A stretch of DNA of 35,368 nucleotides from NCBI GenBank assembly GCA_031257615.1, contig JAIROI010000029.1, forward strand, positions 1 to 35,368, written 5' to 3'. Below, in pieces: positions 9,107 through 17,224 of the stretch. Source of the DNA: Odoribacteraceae bacterium (GTDB lineage: Bacteria > Bacteroidota > Bacteroidia > Bacteroidales > Marinifilaceae). Both the position numbers and the translations under genes were made by a program. Below the pieces are notes generated by a model. The model ran no database searches. It had not been told where the DNA came from and saw nothing but the letters and a program-made list of their open reading frames with translations. Every line of letters begins with the position of its first letter. The stretch's first letter is position 1.

Positions 9107-10228
9107 TTATTTAATAGTGATCGTTCTTCCATCAATCTCGAACTTTACGAGGCCCGACGTCTGCTCGAAGAGGTGCAACAACTTGCGGATGTCCTCGTAG
9201 CGCATCAAATCGCCGGTCAGCCTGGTACGCTTCACCTCCTCGTTCTCGTAGACCACGTCCACGTCATACCACAGCGACAGCGTCGCCATGATCTCCTCCA
9301 GGCTCTGACCGTTAAAAATAAAGCTATGATCTTTCCACGCCACCAGCGGGGCCGTCTCCGCGTCCCGCACCTCCAGCCGCCCCCCCGCGCGATACGCCGC
9401 CGCCTGCTCCGGCGCCAGCCGCGCGCTCTCGCCTCCCGCCGTCACCTCCACGATCCCCTCCACCAGCGCGGCGACCACCTCCTCGCCCCGCGCCCTCACG
9501 TTAAACGCCGTGCCCAGCGCCACCACCTCCATCTCCCCGGCATGAACCGCGAAACGCCCCCCCCCGCTCGCCACCTCGAAATAGGCCTCCCCGCGCAGGA
9601 ACACCTCCCTGTCGACCCCGAACGTCACCGGGTAGCGCAGCTCCGTGTCCGCGTTCAGCCACGCGCGCGTGCCGTCCGTCAGCTCCACGAAAAACTCCCC
9701 GCCGCGCGGGATCGTCACCCGGTGCATCGCTCCGGGCTTCTCCCCGGGCGCGTCCGCGTAGGAAAGCATACCGCCCGTCTTCACCTTGATCTCGGCAATG
9801 CCGGGGTCGAGGATCGCCTGCACGGTGTCCGACACGGCGATGGCAACGCCGGAGGCCAGGTGGAGCACCGCGCGCGGCTTCCCGGGAAATATCAGGTTAA
9901 CTTCCTCGACAGGCGCTTCCTCGACCGGCGACGACACGCGCGAGAGGAGCGCGGTTAGCGCGATAGCGATCGCGGCTGCCGCCACGCTCCCCCAACGCAT
10001 GAAGACGCGACGCCGCAGCCGCGCCCGAAGCCCCGCGTAGGTGCCGCGCAACAACGCCGCCCTCGCGCCCCACCGCAGGCGCGTCTCCTCGCGCCGCACC
10101 TTCTCGAACAGCGCCTTCCGCTGCTCGTCGGCCTCGATCCAGCGCCGGGTTTCTTCCCGCGCCGCGCCTTCTTGCTCCCCGGAGATGTACTCCAGGAGCC
10201 GTTCCATGATCTTGTTTTTGTCTTCCAT
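9107..10228 (-). CDS. FecR-family anti-sigma factor (inner membrane)
   Basis: 373 residues. An N-terminal cytoplasmic helical segment (1-77), one transmembrane helix (~79-97, Ala/Ile-rich), a periplasmic FecR domain (~170-263, with TIPRGGEFFVELTDGTRAWL and the ...F.V...YFEVA pattern) and a C-terminal DUF4974 domain (~304-372, the STN-like partner domain) are in the standard order. Proteins of this type hold an ECF sigma factor at the membrane and release or activate it when the STN domain of a cognate SusC-type transporter signals occupancy. It lies between its presumed partners: the sigma gene 48 nt upstream and the transporter downstream. The length and domain content are normal. Codon use is very GC-rich, like the neighbours. 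Confidence 0.93.
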   Translation of the reverse strand: MEDKNKIMERLLEYISGEQEGAAREETRRWIEADEQRKALFEKVRREETRLRWGARAALLRGTYAGLRARLRRRVFMRWGSVAAAAIAIALTALLSRVSSPVEEAPVEEVNLIFPGKPRAVLHLASGVAIAVSDTVQAILDPGIAEIKVKTGGMLSYADAPGEKPGAMHRVTIPRGGEFFVELTDGTRAWLNADTELRYPVTFGVDREVFLRGEAYFEVASGGGRFAVHAGEMEVVALGTAFNVRARGEEVVAALVEGIVEVTAGGESARLAPEQAAAYRAGGRLEVRDAETAPLVAWKDHSFIFNGQSLEEIMATLSLWYDVDVVYENEEVKRTRLTGDLMRYEDIRKLLHLFEQTSGLVKFEIDGRTITIK

Positions 10229-10276
10229 GTATCGCGAGTTTGATCGTAATACAGGCGTTTAACAAAAACGGTTGAA

Positions 10277-10870
10277 TCACTTCGAAGGAAAGTGGCGGGG
10301 ATGTCTAAAGATTTTGTAAAACAACAGGAGTAGCCGGTCGCCGATAGACCCGCTCTTTTCCCTCAACCGCTTGAGGGCGTTCACGAGGAGCGTCTTGACG
10401 GTGGCCACGGAGATGTCGTAGCGTTCGGCCACCTCGCTGTACCGCATCCCGTCGACGTAGACCGCCTTGATGACTTCGCGGCTGCGGGGCGGCAACAGCT
10501 CGATCTCTCGCTCGACCTCCTGGAGCATCCGCTCGTTCAGGTCGTCGTACTCGACCCAGGCGCGATCGAGCCGTTCCGCGTCGACGGCCCGCCGGAGGGG
10601 GTCGCGACGGCGAATGGCGTTCAGGGCCATGTTTTTCACGGAAGTAAACAGGTACGATCGCAGCGTCGACGGCAGCAGGTTTTTGGCCAGGTCGCGCTCC
10701 CAGAGCTTCAGGAAAAATTCTTGCACGAGATCCTCGGCCCCGCTCGCGTCATTCATAAAGGTGTCCGCCCACAGCGCGAGCGGACGGTAGTAGACGGCGA
10801 AGAGTTTTTGTAACCCTCGCTCGTCTTGCTGCTTGAGCAGCCGGCATATTTCTTCGTCTTGATGAGACAT
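10277..10870 (-). CDS. ECF RNA polymerase sigma-70 factor of the SusCD locus
   Basis: 197 residues from the ATG at 10870 (MSHQDEE). Longer in-frame starts exist at 10885 and further up, but a -7 promoter element lies at 10896-10903, so transcription would begin near 10889 and only the 10870 start leaves a usable leader. Region 2 is seen at ~15-85 (LFAVYYRPLALWAD, then the ...AEDLVQEFFLKLWE pattern) and region 4.2 at ~125-175 (LPPRSREVIKAVYVDGM, then SEVAERYDISVATVKTLL). It belongs to the Bacteroides expansion group of ECF factors usually paired with fecR and susC, as here. The 21-bp array starting at 11026 lies upstream, in the divergent region shared with the phospholipase operon. Confidence 0.9.
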   Translation of the reverse strand: MSHQDEEICRLLKQQDERGLQKLFAVYYRPLALWADTFMNDASGAEDLVQEFFLKLWERDLAKNLLPSTLRSYLFTSVKNMALNAIRRRDPLRRAVDAERLDRAWVEYDDLNERMLQEVEREIELLPPRSREVIKAVYVDGMRYSEVAERYDISVATVKTLLVNALKRLREKSGSIGDRLLLLFYKIFRHPRHFPSK

Positions 10871-10895
10871 GTACGCTTCAGGCATTGGATTGGAG

Positions 10896-10903
10896 CAAAT
10901 GTA
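10896..10903 (-). promoter_or_regulatory. Bacteroidota -7 promoter element for the ECF sigma gene
   Basis: On the minus strand the sequence reads TACATTTG, an exact match to the Bacteroidota -7 consensus TAnnTTTG. It is 26 nt upstream of the chosen ATG. I do not see a good -33 TTTG at the expected spacing, so the call rests on one element. Confidence 0.45.
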
Positions 10904-11025
10904 AGGGAAATTTTCCGAATCCGCGCTCGCGTGGGCCGAATGTGAGTTGCGCGGGCGCGTATGGGCGACGCCCTGACCCAAGTTCGACATAAGAAATGGA
11001 AGATCCGGCGCCATTTTTGGGTCGC

Positions 11026-11571
11026 CCCAAACTCAATTTGGGCCGTCCCAAACTCAATTTGGGCCGCCCCAAACTCAATTTGGGCCGCCCCAAACTCAAT
11101 TTGGGCCGCCCCAAACTCAATTTGGGCCGCCCCAAATTCAATTTGGGCCGTCCCAAACTCAATTTGGGCCGTCCCAAATCCAATTGGGGCCGCCCCCAAT
11201 CCAATTGGGGCCGCCCCCAATCCAAATGGGGTTGCCCCCAATCCAATTGGGGCCGTCCCCAATCCAATTGGGGTCGTCCCCAATCCAATTGGGGTTGCCC
11301 CCAATCCAATTGGGGTTGCCCCCAATCCAATTGGGGTTGCCCCCAATCCAATTGGGGTCGTCCCCAATCCAATTGGGGTCGTCCCCAATCCAATTGGGGT
11401 TGCCCCCAATCCAATTGGGGCCGTCCCCAATTCAAATGGGGCCGTCCCCAATCCAATTGGGGCCGCCCCCAATCCAAATGGGATTGATCCCAATCCAAAT
11501 GGGATTGTTCCCAATTCAATTGGGATTGATCCCAATCCAAATGGGATTGATCCCAATTCAATGGGGGTTAA
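11026..11571. repeat. 26-unit 21-bp tandem palindrome array with covarying arms
   Basis: Twenty-six consecutive 21-bp units (start 11026 + 21k, k = 0 to 25) with no insertion or deletion. Each unit is a 17-nt inverted repeat plus a 4-nt linker (CCGC, CCGT, TTGC, TCGT, TTGA, TTGT). Three blocks follow one another: units 1-7 have arms CCCAAA/TTTGGG, unit 8 is a hybrid, units 9-22 have arms CCCCAAT/ATTGGGG with a CCA centre (for example CCCCAATCCAATTGGGG), and the last units have TCCCAAT/ATTGGGA or close variants. Both arms therefore switch together. The array lies in the divergent gap between the ECF sigma gene (-) and the phospholipase operon (+). Open frames cross it on both strands only because the period is divisible by three. 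Confidence 0.95.
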
Positions 11572-11710
11572 CCTCAAATTGCTGTAAAACAGACTATTTT
11601 TCATTTTGGTCATGTCAATCCCCGATTTTTCAGATCGAATTCGGGCATGTGGACGCGCGCGACGCCCATTCGGGCAACTTCGAGTCACCCCGGATCTCCC
11701 TTGCCAAGAT
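11572..11710. other. Non-coding spacer between array and composite repeat
   Basis: I see no gene, strong hairpin or recognisable promoter in this 139-nt stretch. It separates the 26-unit array from the second copy of the composite hairpin repeat. Confidence 0.4.
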
Positions 11711-11849
11711 GGGGCTGCGTAGCTGCCCAATCTTTGTAGGCAGTAGCCTAAGGCTACTGTATAGCAAACGACCGAAAAGGGAATTGGCTGCGTAGCTGCC
11801 TTACTTTTCCCAGCGGCTGCCTAAGGCTGCCGCGTAGAAAAAAGATTCC
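11711..11849 (+). repeat. Composite hairpin repeat, copy 2 of 3
   Basis: Same architecture as the copy at 149-284. The first 51 nt are identical; the ~24-nt spacer differs completely. The second half again has GGCTGCGTAGCTGCC (11786-11800) and the GGCTGCCTAAGGCTGCC hairpin (11815-11831), then an A-rich tail ending ATTCC. Short potential pairing of GGGAA (11779-11783) with TTCCC (11807-11811) flanks the conserved 15-mer. It lies 140 bp from the end of the 26-unit array and overlaps the solitary hairpin at 11848-11885 by two bases. Confidence 0.8.
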
Positions 11850-11885
11850 ATTGAAGGGCTGCGTAGCTGCCCAACCCTTCAATGG
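11848..11885 (+). repeat. Solitary hairpin displaying the composite-repeat 15-mer in its loop
   Basis: CCATTGAAGGG (11848-11858) and CCCTTCAATGG (11875-11885) are perfectly complementary 11-bp arms. The 16-nt loop between them is the CTGCGTAGCTGCCCAA segment shared with the composite repeats. The stem sequence is unrelated to the other copies, so the loop is conserved while the stem is not. It ends ~60 nt upstream of the phospholipase promoter element. Confidence 0.75.
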
Positions 11886-11945
11886 ACGTTGTTTTACGCG
11901 GCCCCGGCCCGGTAAGCAACGCGACGATCGTCAACAAAAAATCAC

Positions 11946-11953
11946 TACTTTTG
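11946..11953 (+). promoter_or_regulatory. Bacteroidota -7 element for the phospholipase operon
   Basis: TACTTTTG matches the TAnnTTTG consensus and lies 21 nt before the ATG at 11975. No clear -33 TTTG was found at the right spacing. The position supports 11975 rather than 11882 as the start of the gene. Confidence 0.45.
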
Positions 11954-11974
11954 AGGCCACTTGAAATACCCTAC

Positions 11975-14203
11975 ATGAACGCGCACGTAAACTGTATATC
12001 ACGCATCAGCGCCGCCGGGATGATTCTCGCGCTCCTCCTGCTCGTCGCGGCAACGCCGGCCGCCAAGGCCCAGGAGCGGAAACGCGTCGGGCTGGTGTTG
12101 AGCGGCGGCGGTGCGAAAGGATTGGCCCATATCGGCGTGCTGAAGGTACTGGAGGAGATCGGTATTCCCGTGGACGCGATCGCGGGGGCCAGCATGGGGG
12201 CCATCGTCGGCGGCCTCTACGCCATCGGTTACGCGCCCCGCGAGTTGGATTCCATCGCCCGCGCGCAGGACTGGATATACCTCCTCGGGGACAAGGTCTA
12301 CCGCGACGACGTCCCCTTCCCCGAAAAAGAGACGACCGAGAAATACCTCCTGTCGATGCCCGTCAGTCGCAACGCCATCCAACTGCCGCAAGGGTTCGTG
12401 AGCGGCCAGAACATACATAGCCTTTTCATGGAATTGACCGCGGGCTACCACGACTCCACGGACTTTCGCCGCCTGCCGACGCCCTTTGCCTGCGTCGCGA
12501 GCAACCTCGCGGACGGTAAGGAGGTGGTGTTGGATCGCGGCGTGCTGGCCCGGGCCATGCGCGCGAGCATGGCGATACCCGGCGTTTTCTCGCCGGCGTC
12601 GAGCGGGGGCATGGTGCTGGTCGACGGGGGAGTGTCGAACAATTTCCCGGTGGAGCTGGCGAGGGCGATGGGCGCCGAGATACTGATCGGGGTCGACGTG
12701 CAGGCCGGGCCGCGCGACGAGGCGGGGCTGGAAACCATCATGGGCGTCGTCGACCAGCTCGTCACCTTCCTCGGCTCCAGGGAACGCGACGAGAAGTCCC
12801 GCCGGCTCGATCTCCACCTGCGTCCTGACCTCTCGCCGTATTCCGCCGCCAGCTTCTCGCGGGAAGCCGTCGCGGCGCTTATCCGTCGCGGGGAGCAAGC
12901 GGCGCGTAGCCGGCAGTCCGACCTCCTGGCCCTGAAGCGCCGCGTGTGGGGAGACGAGTCGCCCTCCGCCCCCGCGCGCCTCGACCGCCGCCCGGCGAGG
13001 CAAGATACCTTCCCCGTCGCCAGGGTCATCTTCGAGGGATGCGACCCGCGGGACGAACGCTGGCTGCGCGCGATGGCAGGCCTCGGGCGCGGCGGTAACG
13101 TCACCCGCCAGGCCATACACGGGGCCATCAACCGCCTCTACGGCACGGGGGCCTTTGAACGCGTCGACTTTACCCTCTCCGGCGCGCCCGTCCCCGACCT
13201 GACCTTCCGCCTGGAGGGCCGCCCGGCAAGCTCCCTGAACGTGGGCTTCCGCTTCGACTCCGAGGAGATGGCCGCCGTGCTCCTGAATACCACGCTGGCA
13301 CACGAGCGCCTCCGGGGATCCCGCCTCGCCCTTACCGGACGACTGAGCATGAACCCCCGCGTCACCCTCGACTATTCCCTCGGCAACACCTTCCTCCATC
13401 GCTTCCACCTCGCCTATACCTTTAAATATAGCGACCTGGATTTCCACTCCCGCGGCGCCCGCTCCATGAACGTCTCCCTGCGCTACCACCGCACCGAGCT
13501 GGACGTCTCCAACCTCTTCTTCAAGAATATCAACTTGAGCGCCGGCGCCCGCTACGATTATTTTCACTACCAGGCGACGCTCCGCGCGGGCGACGTCGGC
13601 GACACCATCAAGGTGACCCCCGGCGGCGTCTTTAGCTACTACCTCGAGGCCCGCCTCGACACCCGCGACAGGCAATATTACCCCGCGCGGGGCGCCTCCT
13701 TCCAGGCCTCGTATGCCCTCTGCACCGACAACCTCTACGCGTACAACGGCGCCCCCCCCTTCTCCGTCCTCGACTTCGCCTACGAGTCTGTCGCGAGCCT
13801 CTCGCGCCGCGTCAAGCTCCTGCCCTCCCTGCGCGGACGCGTCCTGATCGGCAACACCTTCTTCCCGGCGCTCGTCAATTGCATCGGCGGCGCGGAGCCG
13901 GGGCGCTACCTCCCCCAGCAGATCCCCTTCGTCGGCGCGCGCCTCGAACCCGTCGACCTCTCGGTGATCGTCGCGCGCCTGCAGCTCCGCTACCGGCTCG
14001 GCGAGAAACACTACCTCTCCCTCGTCGCCAACGGCCTGCTGCAAGACGATAACTTCTTCGACCTCCCCGGCGGCGACGCCCTCCTCGGCGGATCCATCGG
14101 CTACTCCTACGACAGCATCATCGGCCCCCTCTCCGTGGAGATCGACTACTCCAGCTGGTCGCGGAAACCGGGCGCGTACGTCAACATAGGCTACTACTTC
14201 TGA
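11975..14203 (+). CDS. Patatin-like phospholipase fused to an outer-membrane barrel (type Vd-like)
   Basis: 742 residues from the ATG at 11975; an upstream in-frame ATG at 11882 falls inside repeat sequence. A signal peptide (hydrophobic ~16-33, AKA-Q cleavage region) leads to a patatin domain (~37-230) with the oxyanion loop GGGAKG (44-49), nucleophile Ser73 in GASMG and the DGG catalytic Asp217. A POTRA-like unit (~346-415, ending ...RLYGTGAFERVDF) and a 16-stranded-type Omp85/surface-antigen barrel (~418-742, terminal Phe) follow. This is the layout of type Vd autotransporters such as PlpD and FplA, in which the barrel exports or displays the phospholipase. The next gene starts within its stop codon (TGATG), so translation is coupled. 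The lipid substrate and whether the patatin domain is cleaved off are unknown. Confidence 0.9.
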   Translation: MNAHVNCISRISAAGMILALLLLVAATPAAKAQERKRVGLVLSGGGAKGLAHIGVLKVLEEIGIPVDAIAGASMGAIVGGLYAIGYAPRELDSIARAQDWIYLLGDKVYRDDVPFPEKETTEKYLLSMPVSRNAIQLPQGFVSGQNIHSLFMELTAGYHDSTDFRRLPTPFACVASNLADGKEVVLDRGVLARAMRASMAIPGVFSPASSGGMVLVDGGVSNNFPVELARAMGAEILIGVDVQAGPRDEAGLETIMGVVDQLVTFLGSRERDEKSRRLDLHLRPDLSPYSAASFSREAVAALIRRGEQAARSRQSDLLALKRRVWGDESPSAPARLDRRPARQDTFPVARVIFEGCDPRDERWLRAMAGLGRGGNVTRQAIHGAINRLYGTGAFERVDFTLSGAPVPDLTFRLEGRPASSLNVGFRFDSEEMAAVLLNTTLAHERLRGSRLALTGRLSMNPRVTLDYSLGNTFLHRFHLAYTFKYSDLDFHSRGARSMNVSLRYHRTELDVSNLFFKNINLSAGARYDYFHYQATLRAGDVGDTIKVTPGGVFSYYLEARLDTRDRQYYPARGASFQASYALCTDNLYAYNGAPPFSVLDFAYESVASLSRRVKLLPSLRGRVLIGNTFFPALVNCIGGAEPGRYLPQQIPFVGARLEPVDLSVIVARLQLRYRLGEKHYLSLVANGLLQDDNFFDLPGGDALLGGSIGYSYDSIIGPLSVEIDYSSWSRKPGAYVNIGYYF

Positions 14204-15186
14204 TGGAACGCCTGCTGATCCCCCTCCTCATCCTCCTCGCGGGGTGCAACGAACCGCCGTACCGGTTCCACGGCGGCGCGGTCTTTGGCACCTCGTACCG
14301 CGTCAAGTACGCCTCGCCTGTCGACCTCCGCGATTCCATCGTCGCCGCCCTCGCCCGCGTCGACTCCTCCCTCTCCCTCTTCAACGAACGCTCGCTCCTC
14401 GCCCGCTTCAACCGCGGCGAGGAGATCCCGCCGGACAGCCTCCTCTCGCGCGTCATCCGCGCCGCGCTCCTCGCGCACGATCGCACCGGCGGCGCCTTTG
14501 ACGTCACCGTGGCCCCGCTCGTCAACGCCTGGGGATTCGGGCCGGAAGCGCCGCGCGTCCCCTCGCCGCGGCAGGTCGACTCCCTCCTGCAGTTCGTCGG
14601 CTCGAAACGCATCGCGCTCCGCGACGGTCGCCTCGTCAGGGAACGGGAAGAGGTGCGCGTCGACGCGGGAGCCATCGCCAAGGGACTGGGCGTGGACGAA
14701 GTGGCAAGCGCCCTCGAACGGCAAGGCGTCGAACACTACCTGGTGGAGGTCGGCGGAGAAGTGCGCGTGCGCGGGCACAGCGACGCGCGCGACTGCTGGT
14801 GGATAGGCGTCCTCGACCCCCTGGAGACCGAACGCGACGGGCGGCAAGTCACCCGCCTGATCATCGCCGCCAACCGGGGATCCCTCGCCACGTCGGGCAA
14901 TTACCGCAACTTCCGCGAGCGAGACGGACAACGGTACGGCCACACGATAGACCCGCGCACCGGCTACCCCGTCCAGCGAGACCTCCTCAGCGCCTCCGTC
15001 TTCGCCGGGACGTGCATGGAAGCCGACGCGTACGCCACCGCCTTCATGGTGATGGGATTCGAGGAGAGCCGGCGACTTGTCGAGGAGTCCCCGCGCCTCG
15101 AGGCCTGCCTCCTCTACCTCGACAGCGAGGGCGCGCTGCAAACATGGTTGTCAAAGGGTTTCCAGGAGATGATCGCGCGTGAATAA
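14203..15186 (+). CDS. apbE: FAD:protein FMN transferase (ApbE family), lipoprotein
   Basis: 327 residues. A very short lipoprotein signal ends in LLAGC (Cys15). ApbE landmarks are DAGAIAKG (154-161), ATSGNYRNF (229-237), HTIDPRTGYP (247-256) and a distal metal-binding region around Cys271, Asp275 and Thr279. ApbE transfers FMN from FAD onto Thr/Ser of target proteins such as NqrB/NqrC or RnfD/RnfG at the outer face of the inner membrane; no obvious target is encoded in this window. It starts on the A of the preceding TGA and ends 8 nt inside the following gene, so the three genes form one operon. Being sandwiched between two outer-membrane barrel genes is not a context I would predict for it. 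Confidence 0.93.
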   Translation: MERLLIPLLILLAGCNEPPYRFHGGAVFGTSYRVKYASPVDLRDSIVAALARVDSSLSLFNERSLLARFNRGEEIPPDSLLSRVIRAALLAHDRTGGAFDVTVAPLVNAWGFGPEAPRVPSPRQVDSLLQFVGSKRIALRDGRLVREREEVRVDAGAIAKGLGVDEVASALERQGVEHYLVEVGGEVRVRGHSDARDCWWIGVLDPLETERDGRQVTRLIIAANRGSLATSGNYRNFRERDGQRYGHTIDPRTGYPVQRDLLSASVFAGTCMEADAYATAFMVMGFEESRRLVEESPRLEACLLYLDSEGALQTWLSKGFQEMIARE

Positions 15187-17050
15187 CCTCGTCAAGATAT
15201 GCCTCCTCGCCGCGCTCCCGCTGCTTGTCCTCCCGGCGCGCGCCGAGACGACGCGCCCGGACACCCTCCTCCCGTCCATCGTCTTTATGCCGGACAGCCT
15301 CATCCGCGATTCCCTGCAATACGACTTCACGCGCCTCCGGGAGTTCGCCGCGCGCCGCAAGTGGAGCAAACGACTCTACGGCGTCTTCTTCCCGCGACTG
15401 CCCAGCGGGCGCGTCGAGGTCATCGAGGCCGAGAACAGCGAGGCCCGCTACAAACCACACCGCGGGAAGATCATCCGGCGCGTGAACATCACCGTCCTGC
15501 CCCCCTTCGGCACCAGCATCCGCGACGAGGTCTACGTCCGCGACAGCTCCCGCTGGTTCGAGGTGATGGGCAATTCCGTCCACCAGCGCACCTCCGAGCG
15601 CCTCGTGAGGCGGCGACTGACGGTGAAGCCCGGCGACCGCGTCGTCCCCTTCGAGCTGGTGCAAAACGAACTCTTGCTGAAACAACTCTCGAACATCGAC
15701 GACGCCCTGCTGCGGGTCATCGAGGTCGACGCGGCGACGGTAGACCTCCAGGTGACGTGTCGCGACGAGTTCTCCTGGACCGGCAGCGGCAGCACCAACT
15801 TCATGTACAACGCCAGCGTGGGCATCGAGAACCGGAACCTCTGGGGCGCCGGCCACTCCGTCCACTACGACGTAGAGTTCCGCGGCCACCAGGAGAAAAA
15901 ATGGGGACACCTCGTCGACTACGCCGTCCGCGACCTCTTCGGCTCCCGCGTGGACTTCCGCGGCGAGCTGCGGGACACCCGCGACCACCACCAGCTCTCC
16001 ATGGAATTCCGAAAAGAGTTCCTCACCGCCCAGACCCGCTGGGCAGGCGGCGCCGCCTTTCGCCGCGTCTACTCCTCCACCCTCCTCGCGGATAAAGACA
16101 TCGTCCGCCCCGTGGAGCTGTTTAACTACCGCCTCGCGGACCTCTGGGTAGGCTACTCGCGACAGGGGCCGCAACGATACACCTTCAACCAAAACGTCTA
16201 CGCCACCGCCCGCTACTCCGCCGTCCGCTTCATCGACCGCCCGCGAGTCTCCCCCGACAGCAATCACCTCTACCACGACCGCGACACCTACATCGGCGCC
16301 CTCAGCTACATGAAACTAAAATACTTCAAGGCGAACCTGATCTATGACTTCGGCCGCGCCGAGGAGATTCCCTCCGGCCTCCTCGGCACGCTCATCGCCG
16401 GCTACGAGCGCCAGGAGTTCAAAGACTTCCTCTACCTCGGCAGCGACTGGGTCTACTCCTGGTACAACCTCCAGGCCGACCGCTTCTACGCCCTCTCCAT
16501 CGCCCTCGGCGCGTTCCTCAACGCCCACCGGATAGAAAGCGGCGTCTTCAAACTCAACGGGAAGTACATCAGCCCCCTCCACCGCCTCGGGAGAAACCGC
16601 TACCGCTTCTACGCCGGCGTCGACTACACGCGAGGCATCCACCGCACCCCCGGCGACTCGATCTATTTCCGCGACAAGGACATCTACGGCTTCGAGAACA
16701 GCAAACGCGTCATGCCCGGCGGCAACCACCGCTTCTCCGCCTCCCTCTCCGCCACCCTCTTCCTGCCGCGCGTCAAGTGGGGCTTCCGCACCTCCCTCTC
16801 CGCCTACGCCGACGTCGGGATGCTCGCCTCCGGCAACCAATCGCTCCTGCAAACCCCCTACTGGGGCCTCGGCGCCAGCCTGAACCTCCGCAACGACAAC
16901 ATCATCTTCAAGAACCTCAGCATACGCCTCGTCTATTACCCCCGCACCGCCGGCGACCTGCGCCCCCTCCACCTGAGCGCCTACGCCACCCGCGCAAACG
17001 GCTTCCACCCCTACAAGGTCGGCGCGCCGGAACCCCTGCGATACGAGTGA
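15179..17050 (+). CDS. Omp85/BamA-like outer-membrane barrel protein
   Basis: 623 residues, starting at a GTG that lies 8 nt inside apbE; the resulting signal peptide (LVKICLLAALPLLVLPARA) supports this start. Residues ~95-195 resemble POTRA-like modules (RRVNITVLPPFGTS..., then ...RRLTVKPGDRV.PFELVQNE, LLKQLSNIDDALLRV). From ~200 onward there are alternating aromatic beta-strands typical of a 16-strand barrel (GSGSTNFMYNASVGIENRNLWG is the first clear strand pair). The C-terminus is not a canonical terminal Phe. The family is assigned by overall pattern; function could be outer-membrane biogenesis, lipid transport or secretion. Its place downstream of the patatin-barrel gene suggests the two act together. 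It is followed by a 174-nt gap without an obvious terminator. Confidence 0.75.
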   Translation: MNNLVKICLLAALPLLVLPARAETTRPDTLLPSIVFMPDSLIRDSLQYDFTRLREFAARRKWSKRLYGVFFPRLPSGRVEVIEAENSEARYKPHRGKIIRRVNITVLPPFGTSIRDEVYVRDSSRWFEVMGNSVHQRTSERLVRRRLTVKPGDRVVPFELVQNELLLKQLSNIDDALLRVIEVDAATVDLQVTCRDEFSWTGSGSTNFMYNASVGIENRNLWGAGHSVHYDVEFRGHQEKKWGHLVDYAVRDLFGSRVDFRGELRDTRDHHQLSMEFRKEFLTAQTRWAGGAAFRRVYSSTLLADKDIVRPVELFNYRLADLWVGYSRQGPQRYTFNQNVYATARYSAVRFIDRPRVSPDSNHLYHDRDTYIGALSYMKLKYFKANLIYDFGRAEEIPSGLLGTLIAGYERQEFKDFLYLGSDWVYSWYNLQADRFYALSIALGAFLNAHRIESGVFKLNGKYISPLHRLGRNRYRFYAGVDYTRGIHRTPGDSIYFRDKDIYGFENSKRVMPGGNHRFSASLSATLFLPRVKWGFRTSLSAYADVGMLASGNQSLLQTPYWGLGASLNLRNDNIIFKNLSIRLVYYPRTAGDLRPLHLSAYATRANGFHPYKVGAPEPLRYE

Positions 17051-17224
17051 GGCGCAACCACCGGCAGGCGTTTTCGCGCCGCGTATTTATCGAAAGCCCC
17101 CCGAATGTTTATTCTCACTGTTGGAAAGCAGCGCGTTTCCCCGCCGCTCGACCGCCGATTTCGCCCGCGGGGGCGCGAGATATTTCGTTAGCTTCGCGTC
17201 GCGATGACTAAATGAAAGCAAAAC

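Noticed and set aside
9047-9958. 303-codon plus-strand frame opposite fecR
   Set aside because: Arg/His-rich composition typical of an antisense shadow; fecR domains on the minus strand are clear.
10753-11795. Proline/asparagine/glycine-repeat ORFs on both strands through the 26-unit array
   Set aside because: Several frames on each strand are open at the same time, which is expected from a repeat length divisible by three. No ribosome context, no signal peptide and overlap with the sigma gene and composite repeat.
11999-14044. 681-codon open frame antisense to the patatin gene
   Set aside because: Same reasoning: shadow of a GC-rich gene with intact catalytic motifs.
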